From positions 1-56,321 of the forward strand of contig JALHMY010000059.1 in NCBI GenBank assembly GCA_022843805.1: a stretch of 56,321 nt of DNA. Reading direction: 5' to 3'. This document shows, one piece after another, positions 9,833-18,913 of the stretch (position 1 is the first letter of the stretch; the number at the start of each line of letters is the position of its first letter). The position numbers were made by a program, and so were the translations under genes. This DNA is from Fuerstiella sp. Lineage in GTDB: Bacteria; Planctomycetota; Planctomycetia; Planctomycetales; Planctomycetaceae. The notes below the pieces were generated by a model. That model made no database searches and had not been told where the DNA came from. It saw only the letters and a program-made list of their open reading frames with translations.

Positions 9833-11158
9833 GTGGAAAGTCTGGAACTGATCGTCGTCCTGTGCATGGTGTGTGTCAACGCGATCTTTGCAGCCTATGA
9901 GATTGCACTTGCTTCGATTTCTGTTTCGCGACTTCAGCACCTTGCCGGTATTCACCAGCCGGGCGCTTCATCCGCCCTGTTTATGAAAGTTGAAATCGAA
10001 AAGAGTCTCGCCGTGGTCCAGCTGGGAATCACACTGGTAGGACTGGTCGCCGGAGCGGCTGGCGGAGCCAGCGCGACGGATGATATTTCCCCCTGGCTGC
10101 AGACGATGGGACTGAGCATCGCAGCGGCGAACGTCCTGGCCATCACTCTTGTCGTACTTCCGCTGACTGCCGTTACGATTGTTGCCGGCGAACTGCTTCC
10201 AAAGCTGTTTGCTCTGCGCAACAAGGAATGGGTCTGCCTGAAATTGTCCCCACCAATGCGATGGTTCTCTCTGAGCGTCTGGCCTATTGTCTGGATTCTT
10301 GAATCCTCCGCCTCCGGTCTCATGGACCTGACAGAAAAGCTGTGGACACCGAAACCTCATGCACATTCCCGAACAGAATCTGCAGAGCTGCAGGAACTGA
10401 GAGCGGTTGCCAGCCTCGCCCGCGCCTCACGCCTGATTGGCGCCCGGGAGGAGAATATTATCGTTGGAGCAGCCCGGCTGGCCAGCCGGCAATTGCGTGA
10501 AATCATACTTCCGGCGGAGCACATTCGAATGCTGACCGCCGATCAGACACTCGCCGAGGCCATGCTGACCGCACATCTTGATATGCATACAAGGTTTCCA
10601 GTGGCCGAACGCAAAGGTGATCCGCAATCCATCATCGGATATGTGACATTCAAGGATATCGTGGCATTAATGAAACTAAGCCCCAATCTTCCTTCACTGC
10701 GTGGAATCATCCGCGAAATCCCCAGCCTCCGGGACAGCCTTCCAATCTCGGAAGCGATGGAAAGACTTCTGCGAGAGCACACCCACATTGCTCTTGTTCG
10801 TGATGAGGCGAATGTTGTCACTGGCATGATCACACTGGAAGATATTGTGGAGGAAATGATTGGCGATATACAGGACGAATATGACCTGTTGCCGTCCCAT
10901 GTTGTTCGATCCGGCACAGGCTGGGTAGCTGGCGGTGGGGTCACTCTGCAGCGACTTCACGAAATCACGGGCATCGACCTCCAGGCGGATACCACCGCCC
11001 ACAATCTGAGCGGATGGATGATCGAGCGAATCGGACGTACGCCGGAAGGCGGTGAACTGATTAACGATGGTTCTGTTCGTGCTCTCGTGCGTAAAGTCCG
11101 TCGGCAGCGGGTACTGGAAGCTGCAATCAACATTACCGATGCCATTGCACATGATTAG
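9833..11158 (+). CDS. CNNM/CorC (HlyC) family membrane protein with CBS domains
   Basis: A 441-residue protein starting at GTG 9833 (AGGG a few bases upstream). Residues about 1-150 form the DUF21/CNNM transmembrane domain (helices around 3-25, 60-85 and 95-125, with conserved GELLPK before a further membrane segment). Residues about 205-335 form a CBS pair (IIGYVTFKDIV, VVTGMITLEDIVEEMIGDI). Residues about 350-435 are the CorC_HlyC transporter-associated domain. Relatives act in Mg2+/Co2+ homeostasis, binding adenine nucleotides at the CBS pair. The historical 'hemolysin' label should not be read as toxin activity. It appears monocistronic. Confidence 0.93.
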   Translation: MESLELIVVLCMVCVNAIFAAYEIALASISVSRLQHLAGIHQPGASSALFMKVEIEKSLAVVQLGITLVGLVAGAAGGASATDDISPWLQTMGLSIAAANVLAITLVVLPLTAVTIVAGELLPKLFALRNKEWVCLKLSPPMRWFSLSVWPIVWILESSASGLMDLTEKLWTPKPHAHSRTESAELQELRAVASLARASRLIGAREENIIVGAARLASRQLREIILPAEHIRMLTADQTLAEAMLTAHLDMHTRFPVAERKGDPQSIIGYVTFKDIVALMKLSPNLPSLRGIIREIPSLRDSLPISEAMERLLREHTHIALVRDEANVVTGMITLEDIVEEMIGDIQDEYDLLPSHVVRSGTGWVAGGGVTLQRLHEITGIDLQADTTAHNLSGWMIERIGRTPEGGELINDGSVRALVRKVRRQRVLEAAINITDAIAHD

Positions 11159-11201
11159 TGCACTGCCTGTCGCGAAAAATAAGGATCAGACAGGTCACGG
11201 T

Positions 11202-11219
11202 CTGGAAACGGCGTTCCAG
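11202..11219 (+). terminator. Possible weak terminator hairpin
   Basis: CTGGAA and TTCCAG arms (11202-11207, 11214-11219) with a 6-base loop lie about 45 bases after the CorC-family stop. They are followed by TTATT rather than a true U-tract. The case is weak. Confidence 0.3.
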
Positions 11220-11265
11220 TTATTAGCCGGAATAACTTAGAAAAAGCAGGCCCCAATGACCAGCC

Positions 11266-11499
11266 TTATACATTCAGCATCGCACGAGCATCGATACGTA
11301 GCCGGGGAAGCAAACGTCCGGAAGCAATGTCATCGATTCGAAAGACGCCGTGTTCCATATAAATGCTGCCCTGCAGAACCAGCACGGTAACCTGATTCTC
11401 CTGCGGATCCACGATCCAGTATTCAGAAATTCCGGCACGGGCGTAGTCAATTCGCTTGTGTTCGTAGTCTCTCTGCAGATGCCCCATAAATCCTGACAA
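11266..11499 (-). pseudogene. Uma2-family (DUF820) endonuclease C-terminal remnant
   Basis: About 77 residues are readable. They match the C-terminal third of Uma2-type putative restriction endonuclease-fold proteins: RDYEHKRIDYARAGISEYW, then IVDPQENQVTVL, then a LLPRLRIDA end. Full members are about 180-200 residues. The N-terminal part, including the upstream catalytic acidic residues, is absent, and an in-frame stop lies about 10 codons upstream, so this is a 5'-truncated relic. The first in-frame start-like codon is TTG. Uma2 genes are numerous and labile in planctomycetes and cyanobacteria. Confidence 0.7.
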
Positions 11500-11527
11500 C
11501 AGATCAAAATGTCCCCTTTAGCCATTT

Positions 11528-12754
11528 TTATGGATCCCTGATGTCGGCCAGGTCTTCGGCATGGCTGGTTGCTGAGTCATATCCGCTGATTTCCGTCATA
11601 AGTCGCAGCAATCCGTAACACAGCCAGCTGAAGAATCGGAAGGCCATCGGCTGCTGATTCCAGTTGTCCGCAAGAATCTGCTGACTATCCGTTGCCACGC
11701 TCTTCTTCAGACTTTCCGCCAGGGCCGAACCAAAACCTTTATCGTCAACAACCAGGTTCGCTTCGTAAGCCAGCAACAGGCTGAATGGATCAATGTTTGA
11801 CGACCCCACGGTTGCCCAGTGTCCGTCAATCACAGCCACTTTGCCGTGGAGATAACTCCTGTGGTATTCGTGGATTTCTATTCCCGCATCGAGCAACTGG
11901 CCGTAGATCGCCCGTCGTCCGTAATGCTCAACAAAATTCTCCACTTTTCCCTGCAGCAGCAGAACCACTTTCACTCCCCGCTTAGCGGCATTGATCAAAG
12001 CGTGTGAAAACCTTACACCGGGAAAGAAGTACGCCTGAGCCAGAATGATTTCGGTCCGTGCCTGACTGATTGCCCGCAGATAGGCCGTTTCAATATCCCG
12101 GCGATGGCGGAAATTGTCTCTCAACAGAAATGCAGCATTCATAGAACCTCCGGCACTGGTCGAAGCCGGCAATTCTCCATTCCGGCTCGTTCGCCTGCGG
12201 GACGACTTGCCTGCCACCATAGACCACAGCCGCACGGCGGAATTTCGAACTACATCCACCAATGGCCCTTCGACCGCAACAGCGTAGTCGTACCGAGGCG
12301 ACATATCGCTCGCCGAAGGTCTGTCGTCAACAATGTTGATGCCGCCGACAAAGGCAATCTCCCGGTCTGCGACAACAATTTTCCGATGCATTCGCCTGAG
12401 CCGCTTACGGCGCAATGTCCAGGGGGATATCCTGGGCCGAAAGATGCACAGATCGATTCCGTCCTGCCGCATCTGATCTCGCATGTGCCGGGGAAAATCG
12501 CTGGACCCGTATCCGTCAATCAGCACATAAACACGAACGCCACGCTGCACCGCCCGTTTCAGCGCGACAGCAATCCGACGCCCCGTCGCGTCATCTTCGT
12601 AGATATACGTCGTCAGATAAATCTCATATCTGGCCCGGTCGAACGCCTGTTCAATGGCGGGAAAAAAGGCATCTCCGTTCTGTAACAGAGTCACCTGATT
12701 GCCTGGAACAAAGCCCGTTCTGACTGCCGACCATGCCACCGGATCCGCAATCAT
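11528..12754 (-). CDS. Phospholipase D family / cardiolipin-synthase-like protein
   Basis: A 408-residue protein with two HKD motifs: H123-x-K125-x4-D130 (HRKIVVAD) and H303-x-K305-x4-D310 (HGKVAVID). Each is followed by the usual GG.N or GSSN stretch. Length and two-HKD layout fit ClsB-type cardiolipin synthases, which lack the N-terminal membrane helices of ClsA. The expected reaction is transfer of phosphatidyl groups to glycerol or a phospholipid headgroup at the inner membrane. The start at 12754 overlaps the stop of the upstream methyltransferase gene (ATGA), so the two should be translationally coupled. A different PLD-type transphosphatidylase remains possible. Confidence 0.85.
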   Translation of the reverse strand: MIADPVAWSAVRTGFVPGNQVTLLQNGDAFFPAIEQAFDRARYEIYLTTYIYEDDATGRRIAVALKRAVQRGVRVYVLIDGYGSSDFPRHMRDQMRQDGIDLCIFRPRISPWTLRRKRLRRMHRKIVVADREIAFVGGINIVDDRPSASDMSPRYDYAVAVEGPLVDVVRNSAVRLWSMVAGKSSRRRTSRNGELPASTSAGGSMNAAFLLRDNFRHRRDIETAYLRAISQARTEIILAQAYFFPGVRFSHALINAAKRGVKVVLLLQGKVENFVEHYGRRAIYGQLLDAGIEIHEYHRSYLHGKVAVIDGHWATVGSSNIDPFSLLLAYEANLVVDDKGFGSALAESLKKSVATDSQQILADNWNQQPMAFRFFSWLCYGLLRLMTEISGYDSATSHAEDLADIRDP

Positions 12755-13593
12755 GGACCTGATACTTCCAGTGGTTCATCCTTCCAGTCTCCGGAAAACT
12801 CTTTATTCTCACGGGGCGTCACTGCTTTATTCTCTTCCCACTTCTTCTCATCCAGACCAGCGGCTGTACCGTATTCAGGCGAAGTCAGCCTCCGCCGCTC
12901 CATCTCCACACAAATCCCTCCCATGCCGAGATGCCAGTGAAGGGAAGAATACGATAACTCCTGCTTCCAGACCAGCCCCTGTTCATGACAAAGGTGTCGA
13001 AACTCCTCGCGATTGTAGGTGCGACAGTTCCACATTCTTGCCGTTAAGTGGCCTGTCCATCGGTCTTCAGTTGTCAGCAGCAGCAAGCGACCACCCACCT
13101 GCAGAACCCGAGTCAGTTCAGCCAGACCGGGTTGGGCATCCGACAGATGTTCGATGGCATATCCGCAGGTCACGCGGTCAAAACTTTCGTCAGCGAAAGG
13201 AAGTTGCGTGATATCACCAAGCACGAACCGGATGGCGGGATTCGCCAATCGTTTCCGTGCGCGAAGCAGCATTTCATAGGAGAGGTCACAGGCAGTGATC
13301 CCTGCGTCCGGGTCAGCATATTTTGCCAGATGTCGAGTCAGCTGTCCCGCTCCACAGCCAGCGTCGAGGATCTGTTTTGCACCACGCAAATCATATACTC
13401 GATGGCGCAGCCAATACTCACTCAACGGCGAATGCATCGAAAGATAGCTCAGAGTTCGAAGCGCTGCACCTGCGGGACCGGCATAAAGTCGACGCACCGC
13501 CTCGCTTCCCGATCGTCCGCGGCAGATGCCAGATCGGCGCTGAGTAACGGCAGGACGTTCGAAAAAGGAACGTACTGATACACTGCCAGGCAT
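12751..13593 (-). CDS. Class I SAM-dependent methyltransferase
   Basis: A 280-residue protein. Motif I is ILDAGCGAGQ (about 75-84), followed by an acidic residue ending strand beta2 (ACDLSYEM), then LGDITQLPF and FDRVTCGYAIEHL, the standard Methyltransf_11/UbiE-like order. The ATG at 13593 has AAGGA about 9 bases upstream. The first 30 or so residues are Arg-rich and not part of the fold. It overlaps by four bases the downstream cardiolipin-synthase-like gene, which suggests a lipid or membrane-associated acceptor, but that is inference from context only. Confidence 0.88.
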   Translation of the reverse strand: MPGSVSVRSFFERPAVTQRRSGICRGRSGSEAVRRLYAGPAGAALRTLSYLSMHSPLSEYWLRHRVYDLRGAKQILDAGCGAGQLTRHLAKYADPDAGITACDLSYEMLLRARKRLANPAIRFVLGDITQLPFADESFDRVTCGYAIEHLSDAQPGLAELTRVLQVGGRLLLLTTEDRWTGHLTARMWNCRTYNREEFRHLCHEQGLVWKQELSYSSLHWHLGMGGICVEMERRRLTSPEYGTAAGLDEKKWEENKAVTPRENKEFSGDWKDEPLEVSGP

Positions 13594-13849
13594 CTATTGC
13601 GGTCCTTTTTACAAATCCTATTACCTCTGTCGGAACAGCGACCAGCACAGTGTTCCACGTTGTCAGACTCAGACTGTCGATGGTTTGCAGAGCGAGATTA
13701 TGAGATGCGGGCCCGTCACCGATAATCGAAGCAGCCGCCATTTCCCGGTGGTGGATTCCGCCAGTGACAGGTTATTTGTCGCCAGCTGACATCATGCGAG
13801 ATCGCAGAGCTGTCCGAAAACCTGGTTGAAGACACTCTGATCGCGGAGT

Positions 13850-14392
13850 TCACCCTGCTCTTCCTGGCCATACCCATCCGGCAATCCAGGAAACAATGAA
13901 GTAGGATAAGGTCAGACTGCCCACAAGAGCCAGCAGAAGAAGTCCGATCAGAGCTGACAAAAAGAACCAGTCACGGCGAGCTGAACGTAGTGGGGCATTC
14001 GCCGAAACGGCTTCATGCTCCAGCAGAAGCTGCACATTTCGATGATTCGACTTCCACCAGACATCAAAAACGTCTCCCGCAAGTGGAATCGACCCTACCA
14101 TCCAGTCAACCAGAATGTTGAAGCCCATTCGAGCCATTGTGGGTTTGGAGACACCACGGCGATGAGCTTCCTGCAGAATGTAAAATGTGACAAGGGATGT
14201 CGCAAAATCGCCCAGGCCGGGCACGAGTCCAAGAATTGAATCGAGACCAAACCGAAACCGAAACCCTGGAATCTGAAAAGCGTTATCCATGAGCTTCGCA
14301 AGTGTCTTCAGCCTTGCCAGATCCGGCGCATCGGAGGACTTGTCTGATCGATGATCAGTTGGTTCCAGCTCAATCGATCGGGAAGTTTTCAC
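13850..14392 (-). CDS. DUF4112 domain membrane protein
   Basis: A 180-residue protein starting at a GTG. It contains the DUF4112 block: ARLKTLAKLMDNAFQIPG, then GLDSILGLVPGLGDFATS, then ILVDWMVGSIPLAGDVFDVW and KSNHRN. A C-terminal hydrophobic helix (about 140-170) suggests membrane anchoring after two amphipathic re-entrant glycine-rich segments. The family function is unknown. The gene stands alone, 256 bases from the methyltransferase start. The exact start is uncertain because no good Shine-Dalgarno sequence precedes the GTG. Confidence 0.85.
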   Translation of the reverse strand: MKTSRSIELEPTDHRSDKSSDAPDLARLKTLAKLMDNAFQIPGFRFRFGLDSILGLVPGLGDFATSLVTFYILQEAHRRGVSKPTMARMGFNILVDWMVGSIPLAGDVFDVWWKSNHRNVQLLLEHEAVSANAPLRSARRDWFFLSALIGLLLLALVGSLTLSYFIVSWIAGWVWPGRAG

Positions 14393-14559
14393 GGCGACCG
14401 TCCAGTCTCCAGGGAATAGTTGCTATCGAGTCCTGGATTTCTCTTTGTCGGAAACCCTGCCTGGCAAGCCGGCGTTTCAACAATTTAACCTGCTGGTCAT
14501 GGATTTGGCACCAGGCCTGCCAGTCAGGAGATCCATCGCGATGGCATTATTCGGGCAGA

Positions 14560-14958
14560 TCAGTCAGCAGACAGTCCTTTTCTGAAACATTTTGACATGC
14601 AGGCTCCCAGGACAAAAACACCGAATATCGCTGCAGAACCCGGTTCCGGAACAACAGTCACCGGGTTAACATCGACGAAAGTTCGAAAGTAGGTAGTCAC
14701 TTTGGGGAGCAAACGCATCCCCCGACCAGTCGTTTCCCGGGGTTCTGGAGATTTTTTGGCCTCCACTGTAACCCGCTGAGCTTCCTGCCAGACCATGAAT
14801 GCTGCCAGCGGTACTCACGGTCCACGCAAGCACATCTCCTGGTTCCACTCGAATGTCAAAACTGCTGACAGAAACGCGAGTAAAATCGGGGGGCGACCCA
14901 AACCCGAATGGACCGAGCGGCGCTTGATTTATGAGTCTTTCTGCCTGATTGGCGAGTC
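14560..14958 (-). pseudogene. Frameshifted PEP-CTERM protein remnant
   Basis: The C-terminal frame ends in a PEP-CTERM-type tripartite sorting signal: VTVVPEPGSA, a hydrophobic stretch IFGVFVLGAC, then a basic tail KCFRKG. Upstream coding continues in a different frame (INQAPLGPFGFG, then SSFDIRVEPGDVLAW, then DWSGDAFAPQSDYLL), and that frame meets a stop near 14655 in one register. The two frames join near 14680-14690, so a single frameshift broke the gene. No start codon or signal peptide is visible at the 5' side, where the frame runs toward the hairpin at 14973. An intact relative would have been an exported, exosortase-processed protein. Confidence 0.65.
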
Positions 14959-14972
14959 GTTGCCCTTCAGGT

Positions 14973-14993
14973 GCGAGTCTCGGAGAGACTCGC
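14973..14993 (-). repeat. Palindromic repeat 3' of the S9 peptidase gene
   Basis: Perfect 9-bp arms (GCGAGTCTC at 14973-14981, GAGACTCGC at 14985-14993) with loop GGA, identical in core to 300-320 but in the other orientation. It lies 10 bases after the minus-strand stop at 15004, where it could end transcription or protect the transcript 3' end. Confidence 0.8.
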
Positions 14994-15003
14994 CTGCGTG
15001 GTT

Positions 15004-17463
15004 CTAATCTGAAGTTGTCTTCAGGTGCCTGTCAAACCACGTGACCATTTCCCAGAGAGTATGTTCGACGGACTCACGAGCCACGTAGCCGTGTGATTCA
15101 TGTGGCAGCACCACATATCGTACTGTTCCACCATTACCGCGAATCGCCTGATAGAGTCGTTCACTCTGAACGGGAAACGTTCCCGGATTGTTATCCGCTT
15201 CTCCATGAATCAGCAGAACGGGTACCTTGATTTTGTCGGCCGACATAAATGGTGACATGGTCATGTAAATCTGAGGAGCTTCCCAGAATGTACGTCGTTC
15301 GTTCTGAAAGCCAAACGGTGTGAGGGTCCGATTGTAGGCACCACTGCGGGCCACGCCAGCCTGGAACAGCGACGAATGGGCCAGCAGATTGGCCGTCATA
15401 AACGCCCCATAACTATGACCACCAACTCCCACGCGGCTGCGATCAGTAACTCCCATCGAAACGGCCTTCTCAATTGCCGCTTCGGCACTGGAAACAATCT
15501 GCTGAACGAAAGTGTCGTTAGCCACTTCCGGCGGCCCGACCACCGGCATGGTTGCTTCATCCAGCACGGCGTATCCATGCAGCAGCAGAAACAAATGTGA
15601 AGTACCGCCGATCATGGTAAAGCGATTTGTGGAACCCGACACCTGACCGGCAGTCGAAGGATCGTTGTATTCACGCGGGTACGCCCAGACAATGGTTGGC
15701 AGCGCCGAGCCAGGCTGATGGCCGGGAGGCAAATAAAGGGTAAACGAAAGCTGCACCCCATCCGCTCGCTGATAAGTCACCAGTTCCTTATGAATATTTC
15801 TGAGCTGAGGCATAGGATCCGGAAAACTGGTCAGCGGCACTCGACTGCCGTCTGCCTTCTGTCGAAAATAGTTCGGCGGACTTGTCGGTGATTCATGCTG
15901 TATGATGAATTCACTGCCATCATCAGCCAGAAGCGCCACCACCGATTCATAACTGGACTCATCACAGACAAATAACCGAGTGGTTCCCCGTGTCGTCAGG
16001 TCAAAGCGATCGAGAAATGGTCGATCTCCCCGAGGCGTGGCACCTTCACCCTCAAGGAAGATAAAATTCTGGTACTGCCACATCACGCGACGTCCGGTCG
16101 ACAGAGGCCTCGTCAGAGGTGAACCGGGATCCCCGTATCGATCGTTAACCGACCGCTCCCAGATTAATTCAGGCGTAACGGGAATCCGATCAGTGTGCAT
16201 TCGAAATGTTCGGACCCAGCGACGATCCCTGTCGTAGTCCCGGATCAGCGCCAGACCATCGCGTTCTCCCCAGCTAATGCCGGCGAACCGTTCCTGAGTT
16301 TTCACAAGTTCTGCAGGAGCAGCGGAAAACGGTGCGGCCAGAGTCATCACTCGATCGCGATACTCCACTTTTTTTCTCGGATCACCCTCGTCGAGTGCTT
16401 CGAGCCAGACCAGAGTTGCCGGCATCGTCGGATGCCAGCCCACCGACCTTGGACCCGTTGGAACTCCGTCAATAGGAATACGATCCTCTAACGGCAGGTG
16501 GGCCACAGTATATTCATGAAGCCCCTGGCGACTGACAACTTCCACTCGTCTCGGAAAACGACTGGCGGGAAGAACATAGGAAAATGGACGTTCGTTTTTG
16601 ACGATCAGAATGTGCTGACCATCCGGAGAAATGTCGGACGACGCAATCAGCCCAGGCTCCCTGATGAGCGACAGATTTGCAGTCGCCAGGTCGGCCACGA
16701 CCAGCTGAGACTGACAATAATACTCAAACAGGACTTCATCATGGGAATTCTGAAGCAGGTCCTGATAGGTTCTCATCGGCCCTGACCGCCCAGTACTTTC
16801 CTCGATGGCAGGTCCGCGAGGTGCCCGAGGGCGCTGGGGACGTTCGCCCCGGTCAGACGGGATACACTGCACAAGCAGGCCACTGCTGTCGGGCAGCCAT
16901 TGCACGGGCACCCCAAACGCCGCATTCACAACAATCCCGTCAACTCTTCGAGCAACTGCCTGTTCGACATCTGCAACCCAAAGCTCGATTGTGGTCTCCC
17001 TGCTGACGGTAAACGCAAACATCCGGCCATTCGGTGACCATCCCTGAAATCCGAGACTGATCCCTTCAGGCAGACTGACACGTCGCTGTTCATTCGTTCG
17101 CAGCGACTGCAAAATGAAGCCTGTGCTGCGAGGTGGCAGGTGAGGTCCGTTGTTGTCAGGATTGATACGGAGTCCGGCCAGACGAAGCATGGGAGCCGCC
17201 AGATCGACGATCGGCGGATAACTCGACCTTTCGATCAGCAGCATATATTCGCGATCGGGGCTCAGAGCCACACCCGGCGAAGGGCGAGCATCAAGGATAT
17301 CGCGAATTGCCTTTGGGGCCTGCTGATATTCGGGCGAAACATCCTTCGACAGTTCGGACTGGCCGGGCCTCTGTTCCGCGAACTTGTCTTCCCCCAGGGC
17401 ATTCAGATCTGTCATAAAACGACCTGCAATCAGACATAAAATCAAGGAACCCGTTCGCATCAT
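15004..17463 (-). CDS. Exported S9-family (prolyl-oligopeptidase-like) peptidase
   Basis: About 819 residues from ATG 17463, chosen because it opens a hydrophobic signal sequence (MMRTGSLILCLIAG) after GAAGGG. An earlier ATG at 17496 gives 830 residues. The N-terminal ~550 residues form a beta-propeller (ALSPDREYMLL, FQGWSPNGRMFAF). The C-terminal alpha/beta hydrolase carries the triad, in 830-residue numbering: Ser695 in GGHSYGAFM, Asp768 in HGEADNNPG and His802 in HESHGY. The nucleophile elbow G-H-S-Y-G matches S9 peptidases of the acylaminoacyl/dipeptidyl type. It probably cleaves peptides in the periplasm. It is divergent from the cysteine hydrolase gene at 17590 and ends at a palindromic repeat. 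Confidence 0.92.
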   Translation of the reverse strand: MMRTGSLILCLIAGRFMTDLNALGEDKFAEQRPGQSELSKDVSPEYQQAPKAIRDILDARPSPGVALSPDREYMLLIERSSYPPIVDLAAPMLRLAGLRINPDNNGPHLPPRSTGFILQSLRTNEQRRVSLPEGISLGFQGWSPNGRMFAFTVSRETTIELWVADVEQAVARRVDGIVVNAAFGVPVQWLPDSSGLLVQCIPSDRGERPQRPRAPRGPAIEESTGRSGPMRTYQDLLQNSHDEVLFEYYCQSQLVVADLATANLSLIREPGLIASSDISPDGQHILIVKNERPFSYVLPASRFPRRVEVVSRQGLHEYTVAHLPLEDRIPIDGVPTGPRSVGWHPTMPATLVWLEALDEGDPRKKVEYRDRVMTLAAPFSAAPAELVKTQERFAGISWGERDGLALIRDYDRDRRWVRTFRMHTDRIPVTPELIWERSVNDRYGDPGSPLTRPLSTGRRVMWQYQNFIFLEGEGATPRGDRPFLDRFDLTTRGTTRLFVCDESSYESVVALLADDGSEFIIQHESPTSPPNYFRQKADGSRVPLTSFPDPMPQLRNIHKELVTYQRADGVQLSFTLYLPPGHQPGSALPTIVWAYPREYNDPSTAGQVSGSTNRFTMIGGTSHLFLLLHGYAVLDEATMPVVGPPEVANDTFVQQIVSSAEAAIEKAVSMGVTDRSRVGVGGHSYGAFMTANLLAHSSLFQAGVARSGAYNRTLTPFGFQNERRTFWEAPQIYMTMSPFMSADKIKVPVLLIHGEADNNPGTFPVQSERLYQAIRGNGGTVRYVVLPHESHGYVARESVEHTLWEMVTWFDRHLKTTSD

Positions 17464-17589
17464 CGCGTTTTCCCTTCCCCCTGATCGAATTGACATTGAC
17501 GCAGGGACAGCGACCGAGTTCTACTGAAACGTACTTTTCGCTGAAAGCCAGCGGATGACATTGAACGACATTTACGGAGAATCCGTGGC

Positions 17590-18147
17590 ATGAATCGAGC
17601 ATTAATCGTGATTGACGTCCAGCGGGAGTATTTTGACGGCGCGTTGCCGATTTCCTATCCGTCCGGACATTTGGAAAAAATCCTTGAGGCGATGGAAGTC
17701 GCCGAAAAGGCGGGAATTCCAACTGCCGTTGTGCGTCATCATCAGGCAGATCCGCAGTCTCCCATTTTTCGCCTCAACTCTGAAATGTGGCAGCTGCACC
17801 ACGACGTTGATGCTCGACCCCGCGATATCCTGATCGACAAGCAGCTTCCCGGGACCTTTACAGGAACTTCGCTCGACGAATGGCTTCGTTCCGTCGGCGC
17901 AGACACGGTTTCCATTTCCGGATATATGACGCATATGTGCTGCGACACGACCGCCAGACAGGCATTTCATCGAGGATATCAGGTGGAGTTCCTGAGTGAC
18001 GCGACGGGGACGCTGACGGTGGAGAATTCCGCTGGCAAAGCATCTGCGGAGGAATTGCAGAACTCCATTCTGGTCGCGCAGCAGATGTTTATCAGCCAGG
18101 TTCTCAGCCTGGCAGCCTGGAAACAACGAGTGCAGGAACAGGCATAA
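17590..18147 (+). CDS. Isochorismatase-like cysteine hydrolase
   Basis: A 185-residue protein of usual family length. The catalytic triad is visible: Asp9 (IVIDVQREYF), Lys84 (DKQLPGTF) and Cys117 within GYMTHMCCDTTARQA. Relatives hydrolyse amides or enol ethers (nicotinamidase, carbamoylase, isochorismatase), and the substrate is not predictable here. GGAG at 17576-17579 is about 10 bases before the ATG. It is cytoplasmic and divergent from the S9 peptidase gene. The small gene at 18255 follows after about 107 bases. Confidence 0.92.
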   Translation: MNRALIVIDVQREYFDGALPISYPSGHLEKILEAMEVAEKAGIPTAVVRHHQADPQSPIFRLNSEMWQLHHDVDARPRDILIDKQLPGTFTGTSLDEWLRSVGADTVSISGYMTHMCCDTTARQAFHRGYQVEFLSDATGTLTVENSAGKASAEELQNSILVAQQMFISQVLSLAAWKQRVQEQA

Positions 18148-18254
18148 TCTGTGAACGGCGAATGGAATTACGTTGCCAGCGTCAGGGATTTTTTTCAAAA
18201 TCCGTCAGATCTGAAAATCGGGTGTTTGCGAACCTTCGAAAAAGAAAGAACGAT

Positions 18255-18614
18255 ATGGCCGGTCAGCAGCCTTTTTTTTCGCTTCTGCACTTTGCAGCCA
18301 CCGATGAGGAAGGATTGCATCAGGCAAAACAGAAAATCGAACAGGAGCTGGAGGCTGGCAGAAATGTCATGCTGATCTGTGAAGAGGAAGTATTAAAAAG
18401 GGTGGAATGCGTGACGTTTGCCAGTCTGGCTTTTAAAAACGCTCGTGCCCGCCTGGCGATCGTCGTCAGAGATGTTGCCGCGTTTACGGAACTAATTCCG
18501 GCAACAATGGTGCCCCAGGTGCATCTGTTCTCCTGCCAGGATGACGCCGCAAAGTGGCTGGCACCGACAATGAGCGATGCGATGAAGACGATCCGGTATG
18601 TAAATTTGCAGTAA
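18255..18614 (+). CDS. Small protein of unknown function, possibly STAS-like fold
   Basis: From ATG 18255 it would encode 119 residues (MAGQQPFFSLLHF...). The open frame extends upstream to 18162, but that part looks non-coding. The pattern is alternating beta/alpha: LEAGRNVMLICEE, VTFASLAFKNARARLAIVV, VPQVHLFSCQDDAAKWL. The order and the closing 'value then two acidic residues then AxxWL' are reminiscent of STAS-like domains, but the conserved Ser of antisigma-factor antagonists is not evident. It follows the cysteine hydrolase gene and precedes the haem/FG-GAP lipoprotein on the same strand. The upstream Shine-Dalgarno is weak (AAAGAAAGAA). Confidence 0.55.
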   Translation: MAGQQPFFSLLHFAATDEEGLHQAKQKIEQELEAGRNVMLICEEEVLKRVECVTFASLAFKNARARLAIVVRDVAAFTELIPATMVPQVHLFSCQDDAAKWLAPTMSDAMKTIRYVNLQ

Positions 18615-18913
18615 GCAGTCCGCCTTCGCGCACACATTCGCACACGTTCTTGCCAGAATCGGGACAAAACTATGTGTGAAAAAATCGGGAAGAATGGCGG
18701 ATCAGTTTGCGGTAAGATAGGTGGCGTATAAGTGAGCTGGAAAGGCGATGCGGCATTCTGTCCGGCAACTTTTTCTTCCCACTTGCCTGAGTCTTAAAAA
18801 AAATTCTCCCTGATTTCAGGCGACATGCGTATTCATGAATGCCTGACCATCATTTTCTCCCGACCCCGACCCCGATCCAGGTAACCTGGTTCTACCCGAA
18901 CAAAGGATGTCAG

